Assembly (NCBI GenBank): GCA_036250195.1
Contig: JAVHZZ010000004.1
Span: forward strand, 163,472,869 to 163,536,868
From: Mixophyes australis
Taxonomy: Eukaryota > Chordata > Amphibia > Anura > Limnodynastidae
DNA length: 64,000 bases
Direction: 5' to 3'
Shown piece after piece: positions 1 to 11,463 of this stretch. Below the pieces are notes generated by a model. The model was not told where the DNA came from, ran no database searches, and worked only from the letters and a program-made list of their open reading frames with translations. The translations under genes were made by a program, and so were the position numbers. How positions within the stretch are numbered: position 1 is the stretch's first letter; every line of letters begins with the position of its first letter.

Positions 1-826
1 TTAGTTCCAAATGCTCCAAACCAGCTGAAACAGATGCAACTTCTCATTGAAAATGGTGTTGTATTCCCTGAATATCTGAGATATTCCCACAACAAGCCAG
101 TAATTCATGACAACAAGCATTGTTGGATAGAATCATCAAAGAATATGTGGAGCAATACATAGTAACACTGTCTAAAGGGTCATCGGCGCAACGGAATCTG
201 TGACGCCTTATAAATAAATAAATAATAATAATCTGTGTGGTTTCTATCAGTACATTGTAGGATACTGTGAGACAAAACCTACTGGCTCTTTCCACAGACA
301 TAAGTAACTATTTTGGGATTTACTTTGGCGAGTTCACAGCCGAGGAGGCAATAATAAACATTTTAAGGAAAATATACCCAAAAAAGTAATGGGGGAGATA
401 AAGGCTCCTACTCTTTAGAAGAGGAAAATAGGAGTTTGCGGTGTCTATAAAACCCACTGTGATATATTATTTTTGTGAAATACATTATAATAATTATAGA
501 AGTAGTTATTGCAACATATTACTCAGGAAAATCACTACTTCATGAATGTTATTATATAATACTGGAAACACTCTGGGAAAAACTAAGGCAAATGGGACCA
601 AAATGCGTGTTTTAATCATGATGTCATGAAAACCACATATTTGCAAGGTGTATAGTAAACCAAACCAAATACAGTGATAATAACAGAGCATCTGAGAATG
701 TTATACATCTGATATAGCTCAATTAAAACATTTACCATAGTACTTTTTGGCATCACTATAATAGGATGTATGAACAAATATAAACACAAGACATATAAAT
801 GTTAATTAGTGACTTTATAACATTAC
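1..826 (-). other. Partial frmd4a intron (downstream of the last visible exon)
   Basis: AT-rich sequence with one recognisable element, an L2-type LINE tail ending in TAAATAAATAATAATAATAAT (170-232). Positions 1-160 hold a plus-strand frame open for 53 codons from the edge that matches nothing I know. The rest shows nothing I can name. Confidence 0.7.
170..232 (+). repeat. L2-like LINE/SINE 3' tail fragment
   Basis: The string GGCGCAACGGAATCTGTGAC followed by GCCTTATAAATAAATAAATA and ATAATAAT is a decayed version of the GCGCTGCGGAATCTGTGGCG...TATAAATAAA end shared by L2 LINEs and SINEs of frogs and seen many times in this window. Nothing upstream of the tail could be classified. Confidence 0.55.
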
Positions 827-910
827 CAGTAAGCGAGGGAAGGATGTTCCTTAAGGGCCTGTGTGGGAAGTGCCGGTAACTTCTTTAAATCTGTTCTTGT
901 TAGTTCATCA
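827..910 (-). CDS. frmd4a: frmd4a coding exon, FERM F2 lobe (84 nt)
   Basis: The acceptor CATGTCTCTCCTCTCAG is followed by T, which completes Ser with the microexon, and then DELTRTDLKKLPALPTQ and ALKEHPSLAY; the last two bases TG begin the Cys codon expected in the next exon, which is outside the window. The donor is GTAATG. LKKLPALPT..LKEHPSLAYC is a signature stretch of FRMD4 F2 lobes. The first residues (SDELTRTD) differ from my memory of mammalian FRMD4A (SNEVVRSD), the most divergent spot of the six exons. About 0.8 kb of the downstream intron follows to the left edge of the window. Confidence 0.92.
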
Positions 911-1387
911 CTGAGAGGAGAGACATGAGAAGCGGGTCAGTATACATAACAAGACTACGCATTTAACTTGTACAGCTGTCCAGTCCAGTTTAGTTCTTAG
1001 CTTCTGTACCGGGTGTAACTTTCCTGGCCAGCAGCAGACACAACACAGTGCTGATGTAATACAATCATCTGTTTTGAAGGTAGCTCATTGAAAAGAGAAT
1101 GTTAGTGAAGCATATGGAAAATCCCAAGATGGACAGACATGAAGTATCCCATTGTCGCTGGTTCTACAGACAGATCATTTTCTTTTTTCAACCGTATATT
1201 GCAAACATTCCTCTTAAAGGGGTTTTCTGTTTTATTATCATGGCTTTAACTGTATTCCTTTCTTTATTATATTACTTTGGTGGGGTTTCCTCCACTGACA
1301 CCACCACAGTTTATTCTACAAATCAGGGTGGCAATACCCTCAAAAAGCCAGAAACCTCTGCCAGACACCTTTGGACAGGAGAGATCT

Positions 1388-1522
1388 GGGGGTAAATGTA
1401 TCAAGCTGAGAGTTTTCTGGCGGGTTTGAAAAGTGAAGATGTTGCCTATAGCAACCAATCAGATTCTAGCTGTCATTTTGTAGAATGTACTAAATAAATG
1501 ACAACTAGAATCTGATTGGTTT
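1388..1522 (+). mobile_element. Foldback MITE, GGGG(T)ATTTACTAA family, right arm truncated
   Basis: Begins GGGGGTAAATGTATCAAGCT and contains AGATGTTGCCTATAGCAACC and AATCAGATTCTAGCTGTCAT, with the inverted partner AACTAGAATCTGATTGGTT at 1502-1520. It is the same family as 9205-9706 and 19485-19648, but the right arm stops after TGATTGGTTTTT. Confidence 0.65.
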
Positions 1523-4198
1523 TTCAAGATAAAATCTGTCTGCTGGCTGAAGGGAGTTACGTCAGATCTTTCCTGATGGTCAGAGATCTGATTAGTAATG
1601 AAGATGCAATACAGCGCTCCTGGCTATATGTAAGTATCGGGAGACTGCACAATAGAATACTGGTTGGTGTTCTGAGGAAGAGATCCCCAAAAAAGTAGTA
1701 TAATGTTTAAGTTTTGAATTAAAAAATAATAATACATAGCAGACAACTTTTCCCCCCAAAATATTTTAAAGGGACGCTTTGCCACTGTGCAGGTACAGCC
1801 ATGCAAATTACGCACAATAAGTAACCCGGCAGACAATGGAGTACTACAATCATGTTGTGCCAACTACACTTGATTATAATGTACTTTTTGTAATATTTGG
1901 TATAGAAACAGTACTGGTTAGTGCTTAAGTTAAACGACATCATCTAAACAGAGTCTCTCCTGACTGAGAACTACAATGTACCATTTACAATACAGGCAAA
2001 CAGGTAAACTAAAAAAAACAAAACTAGAAACAGCATCTAAGGAACACCAAAGACAAAAAAAAGTGAATTGTACAGGTAATGTTATTTTCAAACACAGAAA
2101 TATCTACTTACTAGTTTTATTTTCCTCAAAAACACATCAAACATTTTACTGTGGTGTAAATAAAATACATTGGGGCTTACATCAGCTAAATTTAAACTGT
2201 TTTGCCCTGACCCTAACTATGCTCAAATTATAACATTTTTATTTAAAAAAAACAAGCCGAAAACAATTACTTAGTCCATTTTTGCCATCTAAAATATTTC
2301 AAGGTATATAGAAGACCGCAAATCCAGAATACCAATAAACAGAGACATGGCTCACCCACAACAGGTCAGCATCTATTTTTCCTGCAACTGTTCTCTTAGG
2401 GAAGTTGTATTAATGCCTGCAGATACATGGGCCAACCTGGCCTACCATTTTATAAAACCTTTTTCATTTTAGCCACAGTGTGTAGCAGGCTTCTAACAAG
2501 GTTAGGCCTCTTTGGTGTGACATGTGACCAATGCAGATAATGATATAATCTCTGAAAGCTGTATGCATTCTGACAGGATTAATCTTGCACATAGAGAGCA
2601 TTTTACCACCCAAAAAACTGCTACTAGATAAATTACCTTACTTATAATGCCCTAATAAAAATACATCATGGTAGGTCAACATGTCCTAATTAGCTTATGT
2701 TTTGGTCTAATATATTTGTCTGAGTGTATAAATTAAATTCATTGTGTGATCTTCAATGTTATTTATCTTGTAGTATGAAAATGTAAACTGTAGCATAATT
2801 GTGGCTGTTCTGGCAGTGAAGGGATTAACTTCTCCACATGTAAAACCAGCTATCCTAGAATTTGGACTGGGAATTCCACCAAATGTGCTCTGCAGCATGG
2901 CTAAAACTGCTGAGTAAGTGTGAATGTACAAATTACACAAACCATTTTTCAGAAGAACGAAAAGAGCCAGAAAAAACACAGAGATCATAAAAATGAAAAC
3001 TAATAAACTCCATGTTTAATGGTGTGTGTGCTTCTAACACACTGCATGCAATGTAAAGTTTTCTTCTCTAACTTACATATAGCAAAAGAAAGTAAAATTA
3101 TAGCCACATCATCAATAGAAGCTCAACGACTGTAAACCAGTATGGATGAGAAAAAGAAAAGGAAAACAAAAGATACCTTTGTGGTATCTGAGCCATGTTC
3201 TCAACGGATTAAAGAAGTCAGGCCCCTTTATAGCTTCTCTATTGTTTCCTTATATAATGCACCCTGTTATTACAGAGCCAATATTAAAGGATCATACTTC
3301 AGTTATTCTTTTAGTTTCTATGCACACAATAAAACACAAAATATGCAGACTTATTTCCCAGTTTTTGAAGTGCGGATTTCATTACAAAACATAAGTAACC
3401 TCTTTCTCTTTTATCATGGCTGAACCTGGTTTATTTTTATGAGCTTTCAATCTACTATGGATTGCTGTAAGTAGCAATGACTGATCTAGCTCTTGCCTAG
3501 TACTATTGATGTATCTTCAGAAGGATAGACCGCTGACCATATAAGTATGACACCGAGAGACATAACTGTAGACCACAGTCTGAAACCAAGCGCCTACAGC
3601 TTGTGACCATAGTCATTTTATCTTGCTGCCCCAGTTACCAAAAATAGATTGTGAGCTCAGTTGGCTGAGTTTCTATGCCTGAATAATTATCTGTGGCCTT
3701 TCAACAAATCCAGCTCTACAGATAAATCGAAGGAGGGAGTGTTCACAAAGGAGAATATGGCATTGATTGCAAATTTAACAGTTTATCCTGGGCAACAGAC
3801 CCTCCATCATTTCACAGATACAAAAAGGTATACACATACCAAACGTGGTAGCTTACGCAGTTGTGTACTACCAGAGGAGGCGTGTCTTGTGCCATCCACG
3901 TGGTGAGTCTCTCCCTACCTTCATTTTCCATATCATCATTACAAAGCAATTAATATAGCCCTGATTGTTTTAACTTCTCTCTCTACTCCAGCCCGTTGAT
4001 TATTGCCCACAGTCTCCCTCCATCTGAGATATTCCTCTGCCTTATCCCTCTGTCTTTCGTGCCAGGGTTCCCATGCATTTGGCATTCACTTGGACTGCAT
4101 GTGGGAGGCATCCACGTAAGTCAAATTAAAGGAGATGGAACCCACCAATTGCGCAATCAGCCAACAATGACAGGGAGTTTGTATCTAAGTAATATAAG

Positions 4199-4263
4199 TT
4201 GCTCTCTGTACAGTGCTGCGGAATTAGTGGCGCTATATAAATAAATGATGATGATGATGATGA
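4199..4263 (+). repeat. V-SINE-like 3' tail fragment
   Basis: CTCTCTGTACAGTGCTGCGG, then AATTAGTGGCGCTATATAAA and TAAATGATGATGATGATGAT: the complete 3' end of the SINE family with a five-unit GAT tail, but no SINE body upstream. It is a strongly 5'-truncated copy. Confidence 0.75.
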
Positions 4264-4660
4264 GGTAAGGACTGGGAGCCAGCACAATCCAGCACACCTC
4301 CTGTAAACTGGTACAGGAAGTTTTGGCCGCTACAGCTACTGTAAAAGCTGTACTGTTCTGACCAAAATGGTACAGTTGGAGGGTATGGGGCAGCCATAAT
4401 GTCACTGATCAGCATAATAGACAAATTTATCATAGCCTAATTAATAGGGAACGGATCTCAGAAGAACAGACTGAACAAAAGGAGGTTTTTATACTTTACT
4501 ATCCATTTTAAAGTGGAGCTGTCACCTACACACAGTAAAGACTGTCATTATTAGTGTTCATGACGAAGTACTGAAGATAATTTATCTTAAAGCCTGATGC
4601 AAAAACAAACTTGATTCAAAATGCTGCTTTTACGATCTCAATATGTAATTTGTATGTACT

Positions 4661-4932
4661 GCATACTTGCCAACTTTAAAAGTCTCAAGTCAGGTGGCAA
4701 GTGCAGTGGAGCGTGGTGTCGCAATTTGCACAATTTGAGTCCTGTACCTACTGCAAAATATCACACTCTCATTATGGCACCAAGGGGTCCAAATGAGGTA
4801 ATTCCCAGTGAATCACATCATTAAGGCCCATCCACTTTACTAGGAAATAGAGGGGATCAGGGAGAAAGGCCTACTCTCCTGGGGTCTGGGAGAACTACCC
4901 GTAATTCGACATTCCAGTAGAGTAGGCAACTT
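4661..4932 (+). mobile_element. MITE-like repeat, GCATACTTGCCAACTCTCCC family
   Basis: Starts GCATACTTGCCAACTTTAAA; its far part contains CTCTCCTGGGGTCTGGGAGA and ACTACCCGTAATTCG, ending GTAGAGTAGGCAAC. The same motifs appear in 22306-22568 and 13161-13412. Diverged from the other copies. Confidence 0.5.
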
Positions 4933-5744
4933 TAATGTACAGTGTACCTATTCTCAGTGGTCTGAACCACCAGTAAAAGATGTCCGGAATGAACGGTGCA
5001 GGATAGTTTTATTCTTTACTGCCCGTCAGTGTGCAGTATACAAATATAGCACCCAACCAAATGCAGGTGAATGTCATTCTGAAACATCTGTGCAGCTAGA
5101 TCTCTTCATATGCTTATACAATATGAAGCAGGTTTCGTTCTGGAAACAAGTAAGCTGTGTGCTTTCTCTCTTTGTAAATCCTGCTAAATTGCTCACACGT
5201 GGACACCTCTTACATCTCTCGCCCTTCACCTCCTGCTTCACAATCTCTTGTATTGTGTTTCCAGGACTCTGGGGTAAAAACAAGCACCATTTGTTTAGAC
5301 AGTTTATAGACTGTTGCATAGACTAATGGTATGAATAGCTTTTACATTAGCTTATTCTGCAACAATATATGTAGTGTTTTAAATAAATGTTTTAATAGGC
5401 AAGCATGTAAACAGACACACTTAGTTGCATTCCATACAGGCAAACACACATTAACAGACTTCCAAATACAAATAAATATAGAACACATATTACCATACAT
5501 AGCCACAAACACCAATACCTGTTGAACTGAATAGTGAGAGTTAGTGAATAGATGCATTCATAATGACCTTTATGACTGGCCCAAAATATGAGCTAAAGAG
5601 CTACTATGGGGAAGCTAAAATTGGGCAGGCCAAAACCTTGATAGCTGTGTGATATGTATTACAGCAGGAGTTCTGCACATGGGCAAGTCCCATTACTTGG
5701 TTGTCTTTCTCTGTTATAAAAGGTAGAAAGACTGAGGATTCATA

Positions 5745-5822
5745 GGGGGGAATTCAACTGGCTGCGTTACTTGTGACAGTAATGTGGCCCGTGCACTATT
5801 ACTGTTACTATGAATTCCCCCC
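5745..5822 (+). mobile_element. Short Harbinger-like MITE, GGGGGGAATTCAA family (78 bp)
   Basis: Ends are GGGGGGAATTCAACTGG and TATGAATTCCCCCC, with ATA directly on both sides (5742-5744 and 5823-5825), consistent with a 3-bp target duplication. The middle contains GCTGCGTTACTTGTGACAGT, as in the longer copy at 25052-25253. Confidence 0.6.
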
Positions 5823-5929
5823 ATAGTATTCTTGCACACTTGCTATGAATTCCCCACAAGCACTACAACTGCCATTTCTCCTGGGCTAACAACCACAAGC
5901 AGTTTTGAAGTACACTGGGTAGGCAGCAT

Positions 5930-6216
5930 CAGGATGGGGGGCGTGGTCACAGCACGACGAATGAGTGACCACATCCCAATGGAGGTGTACCTAGTGCGTT
6001 TGAATCACTAGGCTGCCCCGTTCTCTCCTCCCCTCCAAACCCCTTCATTACCAGTGCACACGTCACCCGTTCAGTGCTGCACTGCCATGCAGAGCATAAG
6101 TGAACAGAATCTCTCCCAATTTTCCCACCAATCAAGACAAAGCTGTGCCGATCAGGATGGCAGGAGCCCTCAAATCGGGACTGTCCTGCCTAAATCAGGA
6201 CAGTTGGGAGGTATGC
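5930..6216 (+). repeat. Interspersed repeat ending in ...GGACAGTTGGGAGGTATGC
   Basis: CAAATCGGGACTGTCCTGCC and TAAATCAGGACAGTTGGGAG form an inverted pair near the right end, which finishes with GTATGCTT. GGGGGCGTGGTCACAGCACG lies at the left. I recognise the end as a common amphibian repeat but cannot assign a class. Confidence 0.4.
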
Positions 6217-6354
6217 TTCAGACACTGAATACTTGTCTAGGAGGCCGAATGGACATCTCTGACAAATATGTGTTATATTTTGAATGCTAAGGCCCCTGAT
6301 TGTTAATGTGCAGCAGTGAGGCTTACACGAACCAGCTAGATTGCATGTTGTTCT

Positions 6355-6710
6355 TCATCATCATCATCACCATTTATTTATATAGCGCCACTAATTCCGC
6401 GGCGCTGTACAGAGAACTCACTCACATCAGTCCCTGCCCCATTGGGGCTTACAGTCTAAATTCCCTAACACACACACAGATAGATAGACAGACGGACATA
6501 CACACAGACTAGGGTCAATTTGAAAGCAGCCAATTAACTTACTAGTATGTTTTTGGAGTGTGGGAAGAAACCGGAGCACCCGGAGGAAACCCACGCAAAC
6601 ACGGGGAGAACATACAAACTCCTCACACATAAGGCCATGGTTGGGAATTGAACTCATGACCCCAGTGCTGTAAGGCAGAAGTGCTAACCACTACACCACC
6701 GTACTGCCCT
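6355..6710 (-). repeat. V-SINE-like SINE, near full length
   Basis: Read on the plus strand the tail comes first (CATCATCATCACCATTTATT), then the GCGCCACTAATTCCGCGGCG end, a CA-rich internal tract with a (GATA)-like insert, the central domain containing GTTTTTGGAGTGTGGGAAGA, and the tRNA-like head ending CACCGTACTGCCC. The head's B-box (GGAATTGAACTCATGACC on plus) is readable. TGTTGTT lies on both sides and may be the target duplication. Confidence 0.85.
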
Positions 6711-7886
6711 ATTGTTGTTGTAGCCTATTACCTGATTCCACAGCTCCAGGTGCTGTTTAGTAAATGGCAAGATTGTTTTCCCGTTTTACCCATTATACAT
6801 GAATGAGTTTGCCACAAATTCCCAGTGACACATTTATTAAAAAAAATAAAAATCAAATGGATCAGCAATGAATGAGTGAAACTGGGCATTAAAAGAATTT
6901 GAGAGAAGTCACAAGAGAGCGATACTCAGCTGCCTCTGCAATACTGGCGCAGTGGTGAGGCATCACTTATCACTTTGCTGGGGATATAGGCATACGCAAT
7001 CTAGCTTGGGCTTTCCGTTCCAATTAGTGAGAAGAATATAGAATCAAAATAGATAAAAATAGAAAAATAAATGTAATTATTTTAGATTTCCCCTTTAAAA
7101 AAAATGCTTTATTTAAATAATAAACGTGATTTTCTACTATTGCCATCCTGAGATAGCCCTGGTTAAATAGGCTTCCGCATCCTTTGTATGGAGAAGTGAT
7201 TTGTATTATCTTGTTGGGAATATATTATTCTATACGAAGAACCTAACTACCCCACATATATTTATTTTATACCATGAACGGGAAATGCTACCCTGCACAC
7301 TTGACTTTGTTAAAGTGACCCCAGCAGCCAAGTTTTTTCTAGGCAATAACATTTAATCAAATCATCCTTCAGACATGGGACTGTCCTTGTTTCATTCAGT
7401 ATGACGAGCCCAAAACTACATGAATCTTTAATCAAATAGCTGTTTAAACAGCCGACATTGCAATAAAATGAAATCACAAATTTACACACTGGTGCAGTAG
7501 GCGAGTGTGCTCTAGACTGATTTCAAGGTGAATGCGCTACGTCAGTGAGCTGACAGCTGCTGTCCAATGTTCAGCACTCAGCTGCTACCAGGACTAACTC
7601 TCTCATCTCAGCTTCCGCTCACTGATGACTTAACCCGTTTCCTGCATGACAGGATGCTAAACAATTATTGTATTCTTTAGGCTTCATACAAATGGGTGTC
7701 AACAAAGCTAGTATATGCTCCCTGACATCGGCGCTCCTAAAAATAATGTAAACCAATGTACCTGTACGCATAAGTTTGCTGAGAAGCATGCACTGTGCGT
7801 CAATGTCGCCACAACGGCAAACACTCGGTAAGAGAACGTGCTACGAGAACGTCTGTCTAAGCACTATGTACAGTACGTAGTGTAAT

Positions 7887-8173
7887 ACCATGGCCTTATC
7901 TGTGTGTAGTTTGTATATTCTCCCTGTGTTTGCGTGGGTTTCCTCCAGGTGCTCCGGTTTCCTCGCACACTCCAAAAAACAAACTGGTAGGTTAATTGGC
8001 TGCTATCGAAGTTGACCCTAGTCTCTCTGTCTCTGTCTGACTGTCTGTCTGTGTGTATGTTAGGGAATTTAAACTGTAAGCGCCAATGGGGCAGGGACTG
8101 ATGTGAGTGAGTTCTCTGTACAGCGCTGCGGAATCAGTGGCGCTATATAAATAAATGGTGATGATGATGATAA
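7887..8173 (+). repeat. V-SINE-like SINE, 5'-truncated
   Basis: Begins at ACCATGGCCTTATCTGTGTG, just after where the tRNA-like head would end, then has the central domain (GTTTGCGTGGGTTTCCTCCA), a CTGTCTGTCT-rich internal simple repeat, GGGGCAGGGACTGATGTGAG and the GCGCTATATAAATAAATGGT tail. The head is missing. Confidence 0.85.
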
Positions 8174-8653
8174 TATGCTGCACAACAGCTTTAAGACACA
8201 TGAATGCATCTCAAGGCTTCCGTGAAACGAGGTGAAATTCCCTATGTTTCAACGAGCATTGTTTTTCAAAGTCTGTGTGTACAAAACCTTAAAGTAAACC
8301 TAAGGGAATATTGAAATCCAGTCACTATAGATGATAACATTTAACCAAATACATTTCATTCTATATTCAAACAAACTAGCCATCACACAAAATATGTACA
8401 TCACACAAAGCCCTGGACATTAGCACAATTAAATCAATAATAATAATACAAAGAATAACATACAATATTAACAAAAAAAATAATTAGCCAAATATTGAAT
8501 AATTATTAAGCTGGAGAGCAGTAAATATTAAGGATTTGGCAAAATCCTGAACCAAATCCTGAATCTGGTGCTGTCCTACTTATATTTTTTTTATTATTCA
8601 AGTGTTATGATCCTCTTACTGAATATCTGTGTCTTCACCTAATAACACTCATA

Positions 8654-8841
8654 GGGGCTAATTCAATTTGGCACAAGGTGCTTCAATGCGTCCGCGGAGG
8701 CACATTGCCTCAATCTTGTTACTCAAATCTCTGCTCATTTTCCCTTGCATCCCATAGAGATGTAAGGAGAAATGGAACAGAGATTTGTTACCGTATTGGC
8801 CAGCAATGCGCACAGCACCTCACGGCCAACTGAATTCCCCC
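8654..8841 (+). mobile_element. Harbinger-like MITE, GGGGGGAATTCAA family, diverged
   Basis: Left end GGGGCTAATTCAATTTGGCA and right end CGGCCAACTGAATTCCCCC, flanked by ATA on both sides. The interior contains paired stretches around ATCTCTGCTCATTTTCCCTT and AAATGGAACAGAGATTTG. It shares the flanking word CATAGTATT with the copy at 5745-5822. Confidence 0.5.
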
Positions 8842-9204
8842 ATAGTATTGTTGCTGTCCAAAAGCATAAGATCAGTGTCGAAATCTGAAGTGTTAAACAT
8901 TAAAATACTTGGGCAGTCACTACTTGATTTAAATTTGCCAAGAAATGTTTCTCATTATAACACACACTCTACTTTAGTATAATGTTTTATTACTTACATT
9001 ATCAGATTGTGATGAATGCATGTATTAGTAAACAGGTCAATGCTGCTAGACTGACTGTTGCTTGTGTTGATCAGCATTACCCATATTAGTGATGCATGTA
9101 TATAAAACATCAGCCAGCTGTTCCTTTCAATTGAGATACCTGGAAAGTTTCCCTACTACAATTTCAAGTTCTGTGAACACTTAGCAGGCCAGTAGGTAAA
9201 CCAA

Positions 9205-9706
9205 GGGGTATATTTACTAAACTGCTGGTTTGAAAAAGTGGAGATGTTGCCAATAGCAACCAATCACATTCTAGGGCCTGATTCATTAAGGATCTTAACT
9301 TGAGAAACTTCTTATTTCAGTCTCCTGGACAAAACCATGTTACAATGCAACGGGTGCAAATTAGGATTTTGTTTTGCACATAAGTTAAAAACTGACTTTT
9401 TTCATGTAACACACAAATACTTGATTTGTACACTGAAATTTAAAGTTGATATTTGTGTGCTACATGAAAAAAACAGTCAGTATTTAAGTTATGGGCAAAA
9501 CAAAATCATAATTTGCACCCCTTACATTGTAACATGTTTTTTTCCAGGAGACTGAAATAAGAAGTTTCTCAAGTTAAGATCCTTAATGAATCAGGCCCCT
9601 AGTTATCATTTGGTAGAATGCACTAAAAAAATGAAAACTAGAATCTGATTGGTTACTATAGGCAACATTCCACTTTTTCAAACCCGGAGTTTAGTAAATA
9701 TACCCA
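9205..9706. mobile_element. Foldback MITE, GGGGTATATTTACTAA family, split by another MITE
   Basis: The left arm GGGGTATATTTACTAAACTG...AGCAACCAATCACATTCTA is separated from the right arm CTAGTTATCATTTGGTAGAA...TTTAGTAAATATACCC by the 325-bp element at 9274-9598. Without that insertion it would be about 175 bp and line up with the uninterrupted copy at 19485-19648. Confidence 0.8.
9274..9598. mobile_element. Nested foldback MITE, GGGCCTGATTCATTAAGG family
   Basis: Starts GGGCCTGATTCATTAAGGAT and ends with the exact inverse ATCCTTAATGAATCAGGCCC; the inverted arms continue inward (CTTGAGAAACTTCTTATTTC and its partner) so that almost the whole 325 bp folds back on itself. CTA at 9271-9273 and 9599-9601 is the target duplication. 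A 3-bp duplication and GGG ends fit the PIF/Harbinger superfamily. No coding capacity. Confidence 0.85.
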
Positions 9707-11412
9707 CTAGGGTGTTTTGCATACCATAAATCTCTGGTGTGGTTAGTACCCGGGGTCTGAAGGAAGACTAGGAAATTATATCTATCTCATAAACATGTAA
9801 TGAATAACAAGAATGTCACTTAAGAAAAGGTTTTGGTTTACTCTAAAAAAAAAAGTCCTATGTTAATATAAGAGGAGTACAGCACTTAACAACACGGGCC
9901 CTGGGCTAATCTTTGCTATCTGGAATGTTTAAAGTTTCTGCTTTTCCCCTATCAGATTAGTATGCAGAAAGTCTAGTGATGATGGTGAAGGGCACCTGAA
10001 TATGTGCAATACAGAGAATGCTGAATATCTATAAACAGTGATATAAACCATTGCAACCACTTTGGTCTGCTACATAGAATCGTATCATCAAACCTTTTTG
10101 TGACCTCTCTTGTTAATAATGGAATTCCTTTTATGCCCAGTTTCACTCATTCATTGCAGAGCCATTTGTTTATTATTTTAGAATGAGTGTTTAACTGGGA
10201 ATTTGTGGCAAACTTATTCAGATATGATGGGCAAAACAGAAACACAGTCTTGCCATTTACTGAGCAGCACCTGGAGCTGTGGAATCAAGAACACATTGCC
10301 ATAGTCTGCAACATGTGTACATGTCAACAGACAAACGTTCTAAGTGTAAACTGTGTGTATGTTACTGTTTCTATAGGGATTTGCTTTGTTCAAGCTATTT
10401 TACTAGCTCACATTTCACCGAGCAATTAATCCAACAAATCAGGTATCTCTTTCCATAGCTTATTAAACACACTCGCAGCTCTCCTTAAAAGGCTTTTTGT
10501 GTGCCTGCTTATGGGAAACATAAAAAATCCCCCACCCCAAATGGCATGAGATGTAACAGAAAGATTAAAGCCATATTACGTTTCCTGGCCTGCTGCACTG
10601 GTTTTCTTAACCTCTTCAGAGCCAGAAGACATAAAGCAAACTGCTAAGAAAAATGACAGAAACGGCACAAGTGGGGCAAGCCAAGGTTACCCAATTTTAA
10701 TTGATTTATACTGCGTTTGTAGCCATACTTGTTATAGAATGGTATCACAGTGTTATGACATGGCATATTTAGGGCTTTTATCAATCATTAGAATACATCA
10801 GTTCTGGCAAATTTCAAAGGCAAGAGGGGAACACAGGTTAGCCTGCTTCTCCTTTTTCCTTTAATCCTGTCATTGAGAGAAAAAGTGTTGTCAAACACTG
10901 CCATGAAAAGAAGGGAAATAGTGTAGGAATGATACACTGGTGTACTCAGCACACAGTTTCAACAGAATGGGGTCAAGACATATTATTTATATACAGCTAT
11001 ATTTACCTGCACTAAGGGGTCTAGTTATTATTCAGCTTGCTTGGCAATACTGGTCTGCAGTGATAAGAGTCAACTTTGCTATGTCAGTCCATACTGTTCT
11101 GCGCATGCGCAATGGAATTGAGATCCAAGATTTTGGCTTTTAGTTCTACTAGTTACAAAAAAAAAAATATAAAGTATAAAAAAACCACACATACAATATT
11201 ATATAAAAAAAATCTAATTTATAAATAACATTGTTTTAAATACACTTACAAACATAAAATTTATTTTGATAATTAAAATAATTTAAACATTACTGCATTA
11301 AAATGGTTAATTCTAAGGACAAAACTGGTATCGTAGCAGTACGGCACCTCTACCATCCTTAAGAAATAGGTTTTTACCATGCAAAGGCATGGGGAAGCCT
11401 TCACCCACATAG

Positions 11413-11463
11413 GAAGAGTGGTGGTATGGCATACCATCCTATACCAGCCCACCTCCACCACTG
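11413..11463 (-). mobile_element. hAT MITE end fragment
   Basis: On the minus strand it starts CAGTGGTGGAGGTGGGCTGG and continues TATAGGATGGTATGCCATAC, nearly the same as the left end of the hAT MITE at 38442-38575 (CAGTGGTCAAAGTGGGCTGG, TATACGTTGGTATTCCATAC). The other end was not found. Confidence 0.5.

Noticed and set aside
9274..9598. microRNA-like hairpin
   Set aside because: The very long palindrome with 3-bp duplication is a foldback transposon; similar folding in the other MITEs has the same cause.
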